64,000 bases of DNA from Nocardia sienata NBRC 100364 (GTDB lineage: Bacteria; Actinomycetota; Actinomycetes; Mycobacteriales; Mycobacteriaceae): the NCBI RefSeq assembly GCF_001613205.1, contig NZ_BDBX01000004.1:485109-549108 (forward strand). Direction: 5' to 3'. The position numbers and the translations under genes are program-made. The notes below the pieces were generated by a model. The model was not told where the DNA came from. It saw nothing but the letters and a program-made list of their open reading frames with translations, and ran no database searches. Shown in pieces: positions 8,828 to 17,339 of this stretch (positions within the stretch are counted from its first letter, which is position 1; each line of letters starts with the position of its first letter).

Positions 8828-8900
8828 CATTCCTTCGTCAGCATTACCTGGACAGGTTCTCGGGTATGTTCTCAGCCCCGCGTTCGCGGAGCACCCCGTG
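8828..8900 (-). ncRNA. TPP riboswitch (THI element)
   Basis: Read on the minus strand, this leader carries the conserved THI-box blocks in order: GGGGTGC, GGCTGAGA, ACCCG, GAACCTG and CAGGTAATGCTGACGAAGGA. The last block contains AAGGA, which is also the Shine-Dalgarno sequence for the TTG start of tenA. Thiamine pyrophosphate binding should therefore hide the ribosome-binding site and block translation of the salvage operon. A -10-like TATGGT (8920-8915) sits just upstream. Confidence 0.93.
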
Positions 8901-9119
8901 TCAGAACGAATCCGACCATAACAGTTGAGCGGCGCGCGGTGGGCGGTAGGTCGTACCGGGATCGGTTCACGGGAGTGGCCATTGGGCAGCCGCAGTGACG
9001 CCCACGTGCACGAACCGGACCGGGCCGTGGCCCAAGTGCGTCACCGATCGTGACATTTCCGCGACCATTTCGTAATCTAACAGTGATCTTGTCGTCGAGC
9101 GTTACGAGTAGTCATCATT

Positions 9120-9842
9120 ATGCCTGGTCAACACCGTAAACCGGCCCGAGTCGGAAAGATCGCTCCGCTGGCCGGAAGCGCGATCGCGGCGACGGCGGTG
9201 ATCGCGCTGTCGGTGACGGCGCGCCCCGGCCCGGATGCGCAACCCGTCGCGGCGGCAGCCGACGCGACGTCCGTCCCCGCCGCCGGCGACCTCGGCAAGC
9301 CCGCGCAGGCAACGACGCACGCGCCGGCTGCGCCGCAACCGATAGCCGGCATCGGCCGGATTCCGGAGGTGACGACGAACGTGCCCGATACGCCGGCACC
9401 GGCGGCCACGGTCGCCCGGCTTCCAGACCCCGCCCGCTACGCGAAACGGCATGCGCCTCCCCCGCCTCCCCCGCCTCCTGTCGTCCCGTGCTCCACCGAA
9501 CTCGCCGGGGCGCGTCCGCAGGTGGCACAGGTGGGCAACCTGATCGACAAAACGTTCGGCGTCGGCGATATCGGCGGCGCCAACGGCCGCTACGACGGCG
9601 ATCACGGCGCGGGTCTGGCGCTCGACTTCATGACCTACGATCCCGCCCGCGGCGACGCGATCGCCGACTTCGTGCTGGCCAACAAAGAACGCTTCGGCGT
9701 GACCTATGTGATCTGGCAGCAGCGGTACAACGACGGCAGCGGCTGGTCGTACATGGAGGATCGCGGCGACCCCACCGCCAATCACTACGACCACGTACAC
9801 GTCTCGTTCGACTCGACGGCCGATATCCACGTGACCTGCTGA
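9120..9842 (+). CDS. Secreted ARB_07466-like peptidase-type protein
   Basis: A 240-residue exported protein. An N-terminal hydrophobic segment (about 16-35) acts as signal or anchor, followed by a long Ala/Pro/Thr-rich linker ending in an eight-proline run near residue 115. The C-terminal globular domain (about 122-240) has GDHGAGLALDFM and HYDHVHVSF, an arrangement of His and Asp like the ARB_07466/M15-type metal site found in actinobacterial cell-wall proteins. This suggests action on peptidoglycan, but no activity can be proven from sequence. The gene stands alone behind a 220-bp upstream region. Confidence 0.65.
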   Translation: MPGQHRKPARVGKIAPLAGSAIAATAVIALSVTARPGPDAQPVAAAADATSVPAAGDLGKPAQATTHAPAAPQPIAGIGRIPEVTTNVPDTPAPAATVARLPDPARYAKRHAPPPPPPPPVVPCSTELAGARPQVAQVGNLIDKTFGVGDIGGANGRYDGDHGAGLALDFMTYDPARGDAIADFVLANKERFGVTYVIWQQRYNDGSGWSYMEDRGDPTANHYDHVHVSFDSTADIHVTC

Positions 9843-9933
9843 CCCGCTTCCACGTTTCGGGTTAGCGGCGGGCCCGGTGGGTATCGCGCCACCGCAATCA
9901 CCCGACCGTCGAGGCGAAACAAGGAGGACGACG

Positions 9934-10251
9934 ATGGTCGCAACCGATGCGGATCGAGTCCGGGCGGCACTCTCCGACGCCGATTTTCCGGCCGAGAAAC
10001 CGGAACTGGTGCACTGCGCGACCCGGGCGCACGCCGATAGCGACACGGTGCGCGCGCTGAAGGCCATTCCACCGGAGACCTACGGCAATCTGCAGGAAGT
10101 TCTGCAATCGGTGAATCTCGAGCCGCAGCGGTCGCCGGCGGCCCGGGCCGCTCAACGGCGCACCCACCACCATCCGGGTCTGGCGGAGCAGGAGATCGAG
10201 GTCCCGCCCAATCCGATCACCGAGGAACTCGGATACAACCGCGACAGCTGA
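9934..10251 (+). CDS. DUF2795 domain protein
   Basis: A 105-residue soluble protein. The segment SDTVRALKAIPPETYGNLQE resembles the DUF2795 fold, a small helical domain common in actinobacteria with no known biochemical role. The ATG at 9934 follows AAGGAGGACG, a strong ribosome-binding site, so the longer frame from 9877 is rejected. The C-terminal 40 residues are polar and His/Arg-rich. The gene is monocistronic. Confidence 0.7.
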   Translation: MVATDADRVRAALSDADFPAEKPELVHCATRAHADSDTVRALKAIPPETYGNLQEVLQSVNLEPQRSPAARAAQRRTHHHPGLAEQEIEVPPNPITEELGYNRDS

Positions 10252-10309
10252 CCGGATACCGGACTGGGAACGGCGGCATGATCCGCCCGAAGCTGGGTAG
10301 CCGCGGCAG

Positions 10310-11104
10310 ATGACCACGACACATCCCCTAGCTCTCGTGACCGGCGCCTCGAGCGGTATCGGTCTGGAACTCGCCACCGTGTTCGCCGAACGCGGCTATG
10401 ACGTGGTCATGGCCGCCGAGGACGCGGAGATCGAAGTCGCGGCCGATACTGTGCGCCGTCCCGGCATCGAGGTACGTGCGGTCCAGGCCGATCTGCGCAC
10501 GCCGGAGGGCGTCGAACAGGTGTACTCCGCGGCGACCCAGGACGAACGGCCGCTCGACGCGGTCGCGCTCAACGCGGGAGTCGGTCGCGGCGGCAACTTC
10601 GCCGAGACCGACCTCGACGACGAACTCGATCTGATCGCGCTCAATGTGCGCTCGACCGTGCACCTGGCCAAGTTGACACTGGGCGATATGGTGCGGCGCG
10701 ACACCGGTGGACTGCTGTTCACCTCCTCGGTCGCGGCGATGATGCCCGGCGCCGGGCAGGCGGTGTACCACGCGTCGAAATCGTTCATCCAGTCCTTCGC
10801 CGAGGCGTTGCGGGAAGAAGTGCGCGATACCGGAGTGACCGTGACCGCGCTGATGCCGGGACCGACCGATACGGATTTCTTCCGCCGCGCCGGTCTCCTC
10901 GATACCCCGATGGGTCGCGGCCCCAAGGAGGATCCGGCACGCGTGGCGCGACAAGGTGTGGACGCGCTGCTGCAGGACAAGCAGAAGGTCGTCGGCGGAT
11001 CGCTGGGGACCCGTGCGCTGGCCACTGTCGCGCATGTACTGCCCGATTCGGTCAAGGTCACCGCGAGCCGGGTGATGAATGCCGCACTCCCCCACCGTTC
11101 CTGA
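10310..11104 (+). CDS. Short-chain dehydrogenase/reductase
   Basis: A 264-residue classical SDR. The NAD(P)-binding motif TGASSGIG is at residues 8-15, NAG appears in LNAGVGRGG near residue 88, the catalytic serine lies in FTSSVAAMMPG and the YxxxK pair in VYHASK. It is likely a cytoplasmic NADP(H)-dependent oxidoreductase of unknown substrate. It is convergent with the LysE-type exporter, with about 210 bp between them in which nothing else is recognisable. Confidence 0.85.
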   Translation: MTTTHPLALVTGASSGIGLELATVFAERGYDVVMAAEDAEIEVAADTVRRPGIEVRAVQADLRTPEGVEQVYSAATQDERPLDAVALNAGVGRGGNFAETDLDDELDLIALNVRSTVHLAKLTLGDMVRRDTGGLLFTSSVAAMMPGAGQAVYHASKSFIQSFAEALREEVRDTGVTVTALMPGPTDTDFFRRAGLLDTPMGRGPKEDPARVARQGVDALLQDKQKVVGGSLGTRALATVAHVLPDSVKVTASRVMNAALPHRS

Positions 11105-11315
11105 CCTGCTCGCCCGGATGGCCCGGGGGAGAGCGGCCCACGACACAGCAGCCAGCTTTCCCTGCCGCAGTAGACCCGCACACGGTCCCCATTGTGGCCG
11201 GCACCTTGTGCGGCTGTTCCCGGGGCGATGAGATGACGGGATCGCCGGGCAGACCCAGTGCCCTGCCGCCGAGTGGACCCGGCAGGATGAGTACAGCCCA
11301 CGCCACGCCGGGTGT

Positions 11316-11960
11316 TCACCGACCGGAGACGCCCTGCTCCACCGCGACCGACGCACCGAGCCCGACGATCAGTGCCCCGCCCGCACCACCGACGGCCTCC
11401 AGCCGTTTCGGCGACCGCGCGAACCAGCTACGCGCCGCGGAGGCGAGCAAGGCCCAGGTGCTGTCACATATGAGGGCGATCACCAGGAAGATCGAGCCCA
11501 GCACCAGCAGCTGCAGCGGTAGCGATCCCGCGGCCTGATCGGCGAAATGGGGTAGCACCGCGGCGAAGAATACGATCGCCTTCGGGTTGGTGACACCGAC
11601 GACCACGCTCTGCCGGAACACCCGGCGCCCGCTCACCGGTGCTACGGGCGCACCCAGCACCTCACGCAGCGCCTTCCGCTCCCGGATGGCCTGGACCCCG
11701 AGATGGATCAGGTACAGCGCACCCGCCACCTTGACGATCGCCATGGCGGTGGCCGAGGCCGCCAGCACCGCGCCCAATCCCACCGCGACGAACAGCAGGG
11801 CGATCTGTACACCCAGCGAGTGGCCCAACACCGAGATCAGTGCCGCGCGGCGCCCGAGGGTGAGTGCGCGCCCGATGGTGAACAGCACGCCGGGCCCGGG
11901 AACCACGACGATGAGGGTGGCGGCGGCGACGAAGGCGAGCAGATTGGCGACGGGAACCAT
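11316..11960 (-). CDS. LysE/RhtB family amino-acid exporter
   Basis: A 214-residue membrane protein with about six transmembrane segments. The family motif PGPGVLFTIGRA is in the first helix region (about residue 21) and NPKAIVFFAAVLP lies mid-protein. These proteins export amino acids or derivatives such as lysine, threonine or homoserine lactone. The ATG at 11960 is the only start that keeps the first helix intact. No LysR-type regulator is adjacent, so the substrate is open. Confidence 0.85.
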   Translation of the reverse strand: MVPVANLLAFVAAATLIVVVPGPGVLFTIGRALTLGRRAALISVLGHSLGVQIALLFVAVGLGAVLAASATAMAIVKVAGALYLIHLGVQAIRERKALREVLGAPVAPVSGRRVFRQSVVVGVTNPKAIVFFAAVLPHFADQAAGSLPLQLLVLGSIFLVIALICDSTWALLASAARSWFARSPKRLEAVGGAGGALIVGLGASVAVEQGVSGR

Positions 11961-12009
11961 CAGCGAATTCTATGTCCGGACAGCGGGTGCCGTGCCCCGG
12001 AATCGGCGG

Positions 12010-12031
12010 GCCGGTGTGCGATGACACCGGC
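12010..12031 (-). terminator. Hairpin downstream of the gas-vesicle operon
   Basis: Perfect 8-bp arms GCCGGTGT and ACACCGGC enclose a 6-base loop. A second hairpin (CTGCCGGA/TCCGGCAG, 12049-12071) overlaps the end of gvpK. The pair is well placed to end the gvp transcript, though neither has a T-tract. Confidence 0.5.
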
Positions 12032-12044
12032 AGCTATATTCCGG

Positions 12045-12350
12045 TCACCTGCCGGAAGGGTGCTCCGGCAGTAGCGGCCCGAGTGGGCCGAGGTCGATAT
12101 TGAGGTCTTCGGGGGTCAGGCCGAAATGCTCGCGCAGCTCGTCCATTCGCTGCTCGAGGAGCATCAGCGTGGTGCCGATGCGCTCGACCTGGTCCTCGCT
12201 CAGATCGCCGGCGTCGACGCGCCGCAGGGCCTGCCGCTCCATCAGCTGACGCAGCAGTTCCACCAGGGTGAGGACGAGGGTGACCAGGCCACGCTCCACC
12301 GATTCGGGATCGGTGTCGATACGCGGTGAGATACCGTCGAATTCGGTCAT
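12045..12350 (-). CDS. gvpK: Gas vesicle protein GvpK
   Basis: A 101-residue acidic helical protein matching GvpK, an essential gas-vesicle assembly factor. Typical features are DPESVERGLVTLVLTLVELL, then RQLMERQALRRVDAGDLSED and the C-terminal GLTPEDLNIDLGPLGPLL. The ATG at 12350 overlaps the gvpS stop (ATGA), so the two are translationally coupled. It is the last gene of the gvp operon and is followed by two hairpins. Confidence 0.9.
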   Translation of the reverse strand: MTEFDGISPRIDTDPESVERGLVTLVLTLVELLRQLMERQALRRVDAGDLSEDQVERIGTTLMLLEQRMDELREHFGLTPEDLNIDLGPLGPLLPEHPSGR

Positions 12351-12538
12351 GCCCGGGGCTCCTGCGTGGGCCCGTACAACGTGCTGACCGAAGAGATCAG
12401 CGCCCGCAACGAGATCTGCACCAGGTCGACATCGGCGATGGCGAGCTTGATATCGCCGGTGACGACGACACCACCCGCCAGCACCCGGTCCAGCAGGTCG
12501 ACCAGGGCGATCCGGCGCTCGCTGTCGACGCTGTTCAC
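12347..12538 (-). CDS. gvpS: Short GvpA-family protein (GvpS)
   Basis: A 63-residue member of the GvpA/J/S family. The conserved core LVDLLDRVLAGGVVVTGDIK followed by LAIADVDLVQISLRALISS covers almost the whole protein. The position between gvpL and gvpK is that of gvpS in streptomycete clusters. It is probably a minor shell or cap protein. The start is GTG at 12538, overlapping the gvpL stop (GTGA). Longer frames from 12697 are antisense shadow. Confidence 0.82.
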   Translation of the reverse strand: MNSVDSERRIALVDLLDRVLAGGVVVTGDIKLAIADVDLVQISLRALISSVSTLYGPTQEPRA

Positions 12539-13323
12539 CGCGGCTCGCGTTCCACACCCGCGAACGAATACGGAGGCCACGGGCCGGTGAGCTCGAGTCG
12601 GATACCCGGGAATTCGGCAGCGAGCGCGTCGACGGCCGCGGCGAAATCCCCGGCACGTTCGTCGTCGACCAGGTAGGTCCCGTTGAGCACCATCCAATCA
12701 CTGCGACCACTCAGCGCGGGATCGGTGGTCGGCTGACGGCGACCGGCCGCGGCGCGACGGCTCAACCGGGTATGGATGAGCTCCGCACGCTGCGCCGCAT
12801 CGTGTTCCACGGTCTCCTGCGCGGACAGCTGAGCGCGGCGGCGGGCGAGATAGGCCGCGCCCGCACCTTTCCCGGTGTCTTCGGCGCGGGCCTCGGCGAC
12901 TGCCGCGGTGAGTGCGGCACGATCCCCGTAGACCTTCACGCCCCACTCCGTGCGACCGCTGACCAGAACCAGCGCCGCCTCCAGATCCGCCTGCCGGTCG
13001 CGCAGCAGTTCCCGCACGCGCTCGTCGTCGAGAAAAACGGTCGCCAGCCGCAACGGGGCCGACGGGGCCCGGCGTACCGCCGCGGACACCACCACATCGT
13101 GCGCCCGGGCGGTGGCGGCCAGCCAGTCCAGATCCTCCAGGTTCCGGCTCAGCGGCTGCTCCCCGAACACGTCGAGCGGGACCGAACCCACGAGTGCGGC
13201 GAGCGGCTCGCAGACCACGACCCGGACCGGTTCGCCGGCCACTCCGGTGAGCCCGTCGAATCCCGCAGCAGCGTCCGCGGCCGCCGTCACCGCATACAGC
13301 CAGACACCGGTCCCGCCCGTCAC
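12535..13323 (-). CDS. gvpL: Gas vesicle protein GvpL (GvpL/GvpF family)
   Basis: A 262-residue GvpL/F family protein, one of two in the cluster. It begins GVWLYAVTAAA, the family N-terminal strand, contains ALVGSVPLDVFGE and the SAPLRLATVFLDDERVRELL block, and ends with the conserved GPWPPYSFAGVE. GvpF/L proteins bind GvpA and help nucleate vesicles. The ATG at 13323 overlaps the gvpJ stop, as elsewhere in this operon. Confidence 0.88.
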   Translation of the reverse strand: MTGGTGVWLYAVTAAADAAAGFDGLTGVAGEPVRVVVCEPLAALVGSVPLDVFGEQPLSRNLEDLDWLAATARAHDVVVSAAVRRAPSAPLRLATVFLDDERVRELLRDRQADLEAALVLVSGRTEWGVKVYGDRAALTAAVAEARAEDTGKGAGAAYLARRRAQLSAQETVEHDAAQRAELIHTRLSRRAAAGRRQPTTDPALSGRSDWMVLNGTYLVDDERAGDFAAAVDALAAEFPGIRLELTGPWPPYSFAGVEREPR

Positions 13324-13733
13324 GGCCGATCGCTCTCCCGCGATGCGCGCCGTTCTTCGACGGCTTCGCGGCGTTCTTCGACGGCTTCGCGGCGCCCGCG
13401 TCCGGCTTCGAGTTGGGCTATCCGGTCCCGTAATTCCCGGTTCTCCAGCTCGAGGTCACGGTCCTGCCGCTCGAGTGTCCGGGCCTTGCTGTTGAGCCAC
13501 GGGTCGGTTTCCCACCAGTCGATACCCACGGCCTTGGCGGTTTCCAGGGATGCGACGACCAGGCGCAGTTTGATGGTGAGCAATTCGATGTCGAGCAGGT
13601 TCACCTGGATATCGCCCGCGATGACCAGGCCTTTGTCGAGGACCCGTTCGAGAATGTCGGCGAGGTTGGTCGATTGATGCCCGCCGCCGTAGGGCTGCGG
13701 CTCGTAGGACCCACCCCCTCCGACCACCGTCAT
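13320..13733 (-). CDS. gvpJ: Minor gas vesicle shell protein GvpJ
   Basis: A 137-residue GvpA-family protein with core LADILERVLDKGLVIAGDIQ followed by VNLLDIELLTIKLRLVVASL. Compared with GvpA it continues through DWWETDPWL, characteristic of GvpJ, into a long charged coiled-coil tail (about 80-137). The tail includes a heptad duplicated exactly (EAVEERR twice). The N-terminus is Gly-rich. GvpJ is a minor structural protein that affects vesicle shape and tips. Confidence 0.88.
   Translation of the reverse strand: MTVVGGGGSYEPQPYGGGHQSTNLADILERVLDKGLVIAGDIQVNLLDIELLTIKLRLVVASLETAKAVGIDWWETDPWLNSKARTLERQDRDLELENRELRDRIAQLEAGRGRREAVEERREAVEERRASRESDRP
13351..13392 (-). repeat. 21-bp exact tandem repeat in gvpJ
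   Basis: Two identical 21-bp units sit side by side (13351-13371 and 13372-13392). They add one seven-residue heptad to the coiled-coil tail of GvpJ, in frame. Such a repeat could expand or contract by slippage without disrupting the gene. Confidence 0.9.
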
Positions 13734-14059
13734 CGCCGGCCTCTTCCGCCGATCTCGGTGCTACCGCGCGCATAGCGGGCGGTTCTGCGGTAGGCCAGCA
13801 GATTCCCGTCGAAATCGATCTCCACTTCGTAGAGCGCGAGCATATCGGCCGACGAGGGGATGCGGTGGTCCTCGAGCACCTCGATCTCCACCAGCCGGCC
13901 GTCTTCGAGCGGCTCCATCGAGGTCACCCCCTCCACGGATTTCGACGTCAGCTCCCTCAGATGTTCGATCGCCGCCGCCGCGGCCTCCCTGGCGGTGAGA
14001 GGCTGGTCCGGATCCGGATCGATATCCGCGGCATTCTCGGTGGTCGACCTGCGGCTCAT
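13730..14059 (-). CDS. gvpO: Gas vesicle protein GvpO
   Basis: A 109-residue acidic protein matching GvpO. After a disordered polar start it has AIEHLRELTSKSVEGVTSM and the conserved VEIEVLEDHRIPSSADMLA, then YEVEIDFDGNLLAYRRTARY. GvpO is needed for gas-vesicle formation in haloarchaea and is a standard member of actinobacterial gvp clusters. The stop overlaps the gvpJ start and the start overlaps the gvpG stop. Confidence 0.87.
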   Translation of the reverse strand: MSRRSTTENAADIDPDPDQPLTAREAAAAAIEHLRELTSKSVEGVTSMEPLEDGRLVEIEVLEDHRIPSSADMLALYEVEIDFDGNLLAYRRTARYARGSTEIGGRGRR

Positions 14060-14322
14060 GGTGACGGTCTCCCTTCACCGGGTGGCAGGGCCCCTCCGGC
14101 CGGACGCCTGATCCGGGAGAGAACCTCCCGCAACGCCCGGTCGCGCTCGTCCTCGGAGATCTCGCCGGCCGCGGCCGCTTCCTCGATCTCCTCGATATCG
14201 CGCCGGACGGCGGCCGGACTGCGCCACTGTTGATCGACCTGCTCCTGGATCACTTCACCCAGCCAGATCACCCCGCGGACCGGAGCCAGCGGCAACAGGA
14301 CGATCGACGACAGCAGCCCCAT
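14056..14322 (-). CDS. gvpG: Gas vesicle protein GvpG
   Basis: An 88-residue GvpG. It opens with the family motif LLPLAPVRGVIWLGEVIQEQ, followed by an acidic helix (RRDIEEIEEAAAAGEISEDE) that is probably coiled coil. GvpG is an accessory protein that interacts with GvpF/L during nucleation. It starts 5 bp after the gvpF stop. Confidence 0.88.
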   Translation of the reverse strand: MGLLSSIVLLPLAPVRGVIWLGEVIQEQVDQQWRSPAAVRRDIEEIEEAAAAGEISEDERDRALREVLSRIRRPAGGALPPGEGRPSP

Positions 14323-14326
14323 GTCC

Positions 14327-15121
14327 TCACCCCGGAGCTTCGCCGGCGGTCACGAAATCGTAGGGTGCCATCGGGCCCAGCAGGTTCAGCCGGACGCGTC
14401 CGTCCCATTCCTCGCCGAGTTCGGTCAGCGCTTGCAGCAGCTCGTCCTCCCGGGACAGGTCGAGCAGCACGGCGAGGTGCACCGCATCCTCTTCGTGTGT
14501 GGGCTGCCGCTCTCGCACGGTCGGATCGAGATCGCTCAGGGCGGCCGCCACCCGGCGGGTGTCCGCAGTGCGTTTGGCCTCGATCTCCCGGTTCACGATC
14601 TCGCCCAGCCTGATTCGCTCGTTCCGAGTGGCGTCTTCGGGTTTGTCGCGGATCTCCGCGCGCAATTGTGCGGCGTCGGCGTTCTCTTCCAAGATCTCCT
14701 GCAGCACCGTGTTCTCGGTGTAACGTCCCCGGATCACATACTGGGCGCGGCCTTCCAGATCGTTCAGCGCGCTCCGGAACTGGTCGTGGTTGGGGGCGAG
14801 TAGCTCCTTTTCCACCGCTTCGGTATCGGTCACGACACCGCCGAACTGCAGCGGCAGTACCGGGGCGACAGCGGCCGTCCCGTCCAGCAGGCGCGCGTGC
14901 GCGGTGAGATCGTCGGGCATGCCCAGCGGGCGGTCGAGCGTGACCTCGCTGACCAGGGCGGCGATATCGCCGTGTCGTACGACGGCGACCTCGGCGGGTG
15001 GGTCACCGATACCCTGGGCGTGCGGTTCCGGCTCCACATCGGCGGTCACGATGCCGTAGACGTACACCCCCGTCCGCTGGTCGCGATCACTTTCGGTTGT
15101 GGTGCTCGCGGTGGACATCAT
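14327..15121 (-). CDS. gvpF: Gas vesicle protein GvpF (GvpL/GvpF family)
   Basis: A 264-residue GvpF. Family features are [13 protein letters not shown] at about 18-30, [28 protein letters not shown], a central acidic coiled region rich in Glu and Asp, and the C-terminal [11 protein letters not shown]. It is the second of the two GvpF/L paralogues; GvpL is encoded downstream. In known systems GvpF binds the GvpA monomer and prevents aggregation. The stop of gvpA overlaps its start. Confidence 0.88.
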   Translation of the reverse strand: MMSTASTTTESDRDQRTGVYVYGIVTADVEPEPHAQGIGDPPAEVAVVRHGDIAALVSEVTLDRPLGMPDDLTAHARLLDGTAAVAPVLPLQFGGVVTDTEAVEKELLAPNHDQFRSALNDLEGRAQYVIRGRYTENTVLQEILEENADAAQLRAEIRDKPEDATRNERIRLGEIVNREIEAKRTADTRRVAAALSDLDPTVRERQPTHEEDAVHLAVLLDLSREDELLQALTELGEEWDGRVRLNLLGPMAPYDFVTAGEAPG

Positions 15122-15519
15122 CGCTCCCCTCGTTTGGAGGCCCGGGAGGTCTGGCGCTGGTCCTGCACGTCCCCGAGGAAGTCCTGCACCTTCTTCCCCG
15201 CCGCTTCGATGGCGCCTTTGGTCTTGTGCTCGGCCGCGCCCTCGGTGACATCGCCCACGAGGTCGGTGAGTCCCTTCGGCTCGTTACTGGAAATCTCCAG
15301 ACGGTTGACGGCCTCGGCGAAACGCAGATACGTGTCGACGCTCGCGACCACCACGCGGGCGTCGATGGTCACCAGCTCGATGCCGACCAGGGAGACCCGG
15401 ACGAACGCGTCGACGACCAGTCCTTTGTCGAGGATGGTGTCGACGACCTCGGCCAAGCCGGATGAATTGGGACGGGCCACTGCGCCGCTACCGCCGCCAC
15501 CCGCGGGCTCTATGGTCAT
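15118..15519 (-). CDS. gvpA: Major gas vesicle shell protein GvpA
   Basis: A 133-residue GvpA. The conserved core lies at about residues 20-75: [20 protein letters not shown] then [20 protein letters not shown] and [14 protein letters not shown]. Core residues match the strands and helices that form the vesicle rib. Classical GvpA is about 70-75 residues, so this one has an extra C-terminal arm of about 60 residues ([20 protein letters not shown] onward), polar and probably helical, as in other actinobacteria. It is the third gene of the operon and overlaps the upstream SRPBCC gene by 4 bp. Confidence 0.9.
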   Translation of the reverse strand: MTIEPAGGGGSGAVARPNSSGLAEVVDTILDKGLVVDAFVRVSLVGIELVTIDARVVVASVDTYLRFAEAVNRLEISSNEPKGLTDLVGDVTEGAAEHKTKGAIEAAGKKVQDFLGDVQDQRQTSRASKRGER

Positions 15520-16745
15520 GTCCTCGCTCCTCGCTGTGCCCGGGAACGGCGTGGTGCGGCGGCACGGCGGTCGGTACGCGCGCGACGGGATGGCCGGGCC
15601 TCGCGGGCCTCGTCTTGCCTGCCGTCCTCGGCCTCCTCGTCGTCGGGGCCGCCCTCCTCGTCTCCGCGCTCGTCGTCCTCGTATTCGTCCGCTTCTTCTT
15701 CGTCTTCCTCTTCGTCCTCGTCGGTTGGTTCCTCATCCGCGGCGCCTTCGTCCTCCGCGCCCTCGCCTTCTCCCCCCGTGTCCTCGCCCTCGTCCTCCTC
15801 CTGCTCCCGACGTCGCGCGCTCTCGTCGTCCTCGACGACCTCGCCGTCACGGATCTCCCCGTGCCAGCCCACGATGTCGTCGGGACGCAGCACCGCCTCG
15901 GTCATGACGTAACGTTCGAAATGCTTGAGTTCCAGGCGGCATCGGCGCCCGGCCGCGCGCCAGATATTGGCAGTCTTCTCGAACAAGCCCTGCGGGTGAT
16001 ATTCCAGAACCACCAGAACCCGGGTGAAGTGCGGGCCCAGTTCATGGAAGGTGACCGCGCCGTCGATATAGCCCTTGGCCCCTTTGGATCGCCAGATGAT
16101 CCGCTCGAACGGCACCTGTTCGAGGATCGTGGATTCCCAGATCCGCCGCGACCAGAACACGCGCCCGGTCCAGGAGAGTTTTTCGTCGGCGACCTGTTCG
16201 ACCTGTTCCACCTTCTTCATGAACCTGGGGAATTCCGCGAACTGGGTCCACTGGTCGTAGACGAGCTCGACCTCGGCGCCGATATCGATGTGCTCGACGA
16301 TATTGGCCAGTTTGAGTTTCTTCCCTTTGCCGCCCTTGCCGCCACCGCCGGTGAGCGCATCCTTGGCAGAGGACACCGTGTCCTTGACCGACTGCCCGAG
16401 TTTGCTCACTCCCGCGCTCATGGCGGCTCGCATGGGGGACTTGCCTTCGGCGAGCTTCTCTACTCCCGTCAGCGCCGCGAGCAGGTTGCCACCCTGACCT
16501 TCGGCATATTCGTTCAACCGGCCGGCCGCACCCGATACGCCCCCGGACAGACCGGACACGGCACGTTGGGCGAGGGTTCCGGCCAGATTTTGCACCGATT
16601 GCCGGAGCAGATCGCCGGCACTCCCCTGCTCCGCGGTTTTCCGGGCTGTCGAACCGGCCGATTTCGCGGCTCCGGTCGCACGGCCGGCGGTATCGGTGGC
16701 CGCTTTGCCGACGCCCGAGACGGTGTCACGCAATACTTTTGCCAT
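15516..16745 (-). CDS. SRPBCC-domain protein of the gas-vesicle cluster, charged tail
   Basis: A 409-residue protein in three parts. Residues 1-135 are Gly/Ala/Ser-rich with amphipathic repeats. Residues 140-290 are a START/SRPBCC domain ([48 protein letters not shown]), a fold with a hydrophobic cavity. The last 115 residues are extremely acidic (runs of Glu/Asp) and then abruptly Arg-rich. Streptomycete gvp clusters carry accessory genes named gvpY and gvpZ, and this is a plausible counterpart, but I cannot assign the symbol with certainty. Translational overlap with gvpA shows it belongs to the operon. The cavity ligand and tail role are unknown. Confidence 0.78.
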   Translation of the reverse strand: MAKVLRDTVSGVGKAATDTAGRATGAAKSAGSTARKTAEQGSAGDLLRQSVQNLAGTLAQRAVSGLSGGVSGAAGRLNEYAEGQGGNLLAALTGVEKLAEGKSPMRAAMSAGVSKLGQSVKDTVSSAKDALTGGGGKGGKGKKLKLANIVEHIDIGAEVELVYDQWTQFAEFPRFMKKVEQVEQVADEKLSWTGRVFWSRRIWESTILEQVPFERIIWRSKGAKGYIDGAVTFHELGPHFTRVLVVLEYHPQGLFEKTANIWRAAGRRCRLELKHFERYVMTEAVLRPDDIVGWHGEIRDGEVVEDDESARRREQEEDEGEDTGGEGEGAEDEGAADEEPTDEDEEEDEEEADEYEDDERGDEEGGPDDEEAEDGRQDEAREARPSRRARTDRRAAAPRRSRAQRGART

Positions 16746-16751
16746 ATCCGG

Positions 16752-17339
16752 TCACCGCCTCGTCCGCCGCACGGGTGCCTTCTCGGTATCGGCTCCGGCG
16801 CGCCGTCGACGCGGCGTGGTCGTTCCGCTCTCCTCGGAGCCGGACGACCGGGCCGACATACGGGTACCGGACCGGGAGGACTTGGTCGCGGTCGTACGGC
16901 GGGCACGCGGCCGCGGCGCGGGTTCTTGGGCTTCTTCTTCGTCCGGGGACTCGTCGAGCTCTTCGTCGGCCGCCTCGTCCGGCTCGGGCTCGGGCTTCTC
17001 CTCCGATGCGGTGGCCCGCCGGCCGCCGCCGTCCTCGTCCTCGGTCGGCGCGGGAGGTTGCAGCCGCTCGTTCAGCGCGTCTAGGCGGTTACTCGCCGCG
17101 GTCACCGCCGCCGAGCGGACCGCCCCCAGCAGCTCGCCCCGCACGGTGTCGGTGATCTTGGTCAGCTCCGCGGAGCCGCCCAGTGTCGATGTGCCGCGTT
17201 CGAGTAGTTCACCTGCCAGCCCCGTGGATCGTTTGGACATCGCCGCGCCCGCGAGTCCCATCGCCCAGCGCATTTTGCGGGTACGACCCAGGAAATATCC
17301 GATTCCCACCCCTAACGCAATTCTTGCTCCGCCCTTCAT
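16752..17339 (-). CDS. First gas-vesicle operon protein, glycine-rich helix and charged tail
   Basis: A 195-residue protein. The N-terminus (ALGVGIGYFLGRTRKMRWAM) is a glycine-zipper-like hydrophobic helix that could insert in a membrane or line the vesicle surface. The middle is helical and polar. From about residue 98 it becomes acidic, then Arg/Thr/Ser-rich (PRPRARRTTATKSSRSGTRM). Related proteins occur in actinobacterial gvp clusters with no defined role. The ATG at 17339 is chosen over the GTG two codons upstream because AGGAG lies at proper spacing before the ATG. It precedes the SRPBCC gene by 6 bp. Confidence 0.7.
   Translation of the reverse strand: MKGGARIALGVGIGYFLGRTRKMRWAMGLAGAAMSKRSTGLAGELLERGTSTLGGSAELTKITDTVRGELLGAVRSAAVTAASNRLDALNERLQPPAPTEDEDGGGRRATASEEKPEPEPDEAADEELDESPDEEEAQEPAPRPRARRTTATKSSRSGTRMSARSSGSEESGTTTPRRRRAGADTEKAPVRRTRR

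Noticed and set aside
8900..9119. Possible riboswitch before the secreted ARB_07466-like gene
   Set aside because: Such genes can have RNA leaders, but no conserved element was recognised.
15462..17084. 540-residue plus-strand frame with hydrophobic runs
   Set aside because: Antisense of the acidic tail of the gas-vesicle SRPBCC gene; the Leu/Val runs are complements of Glu/Asp codons.
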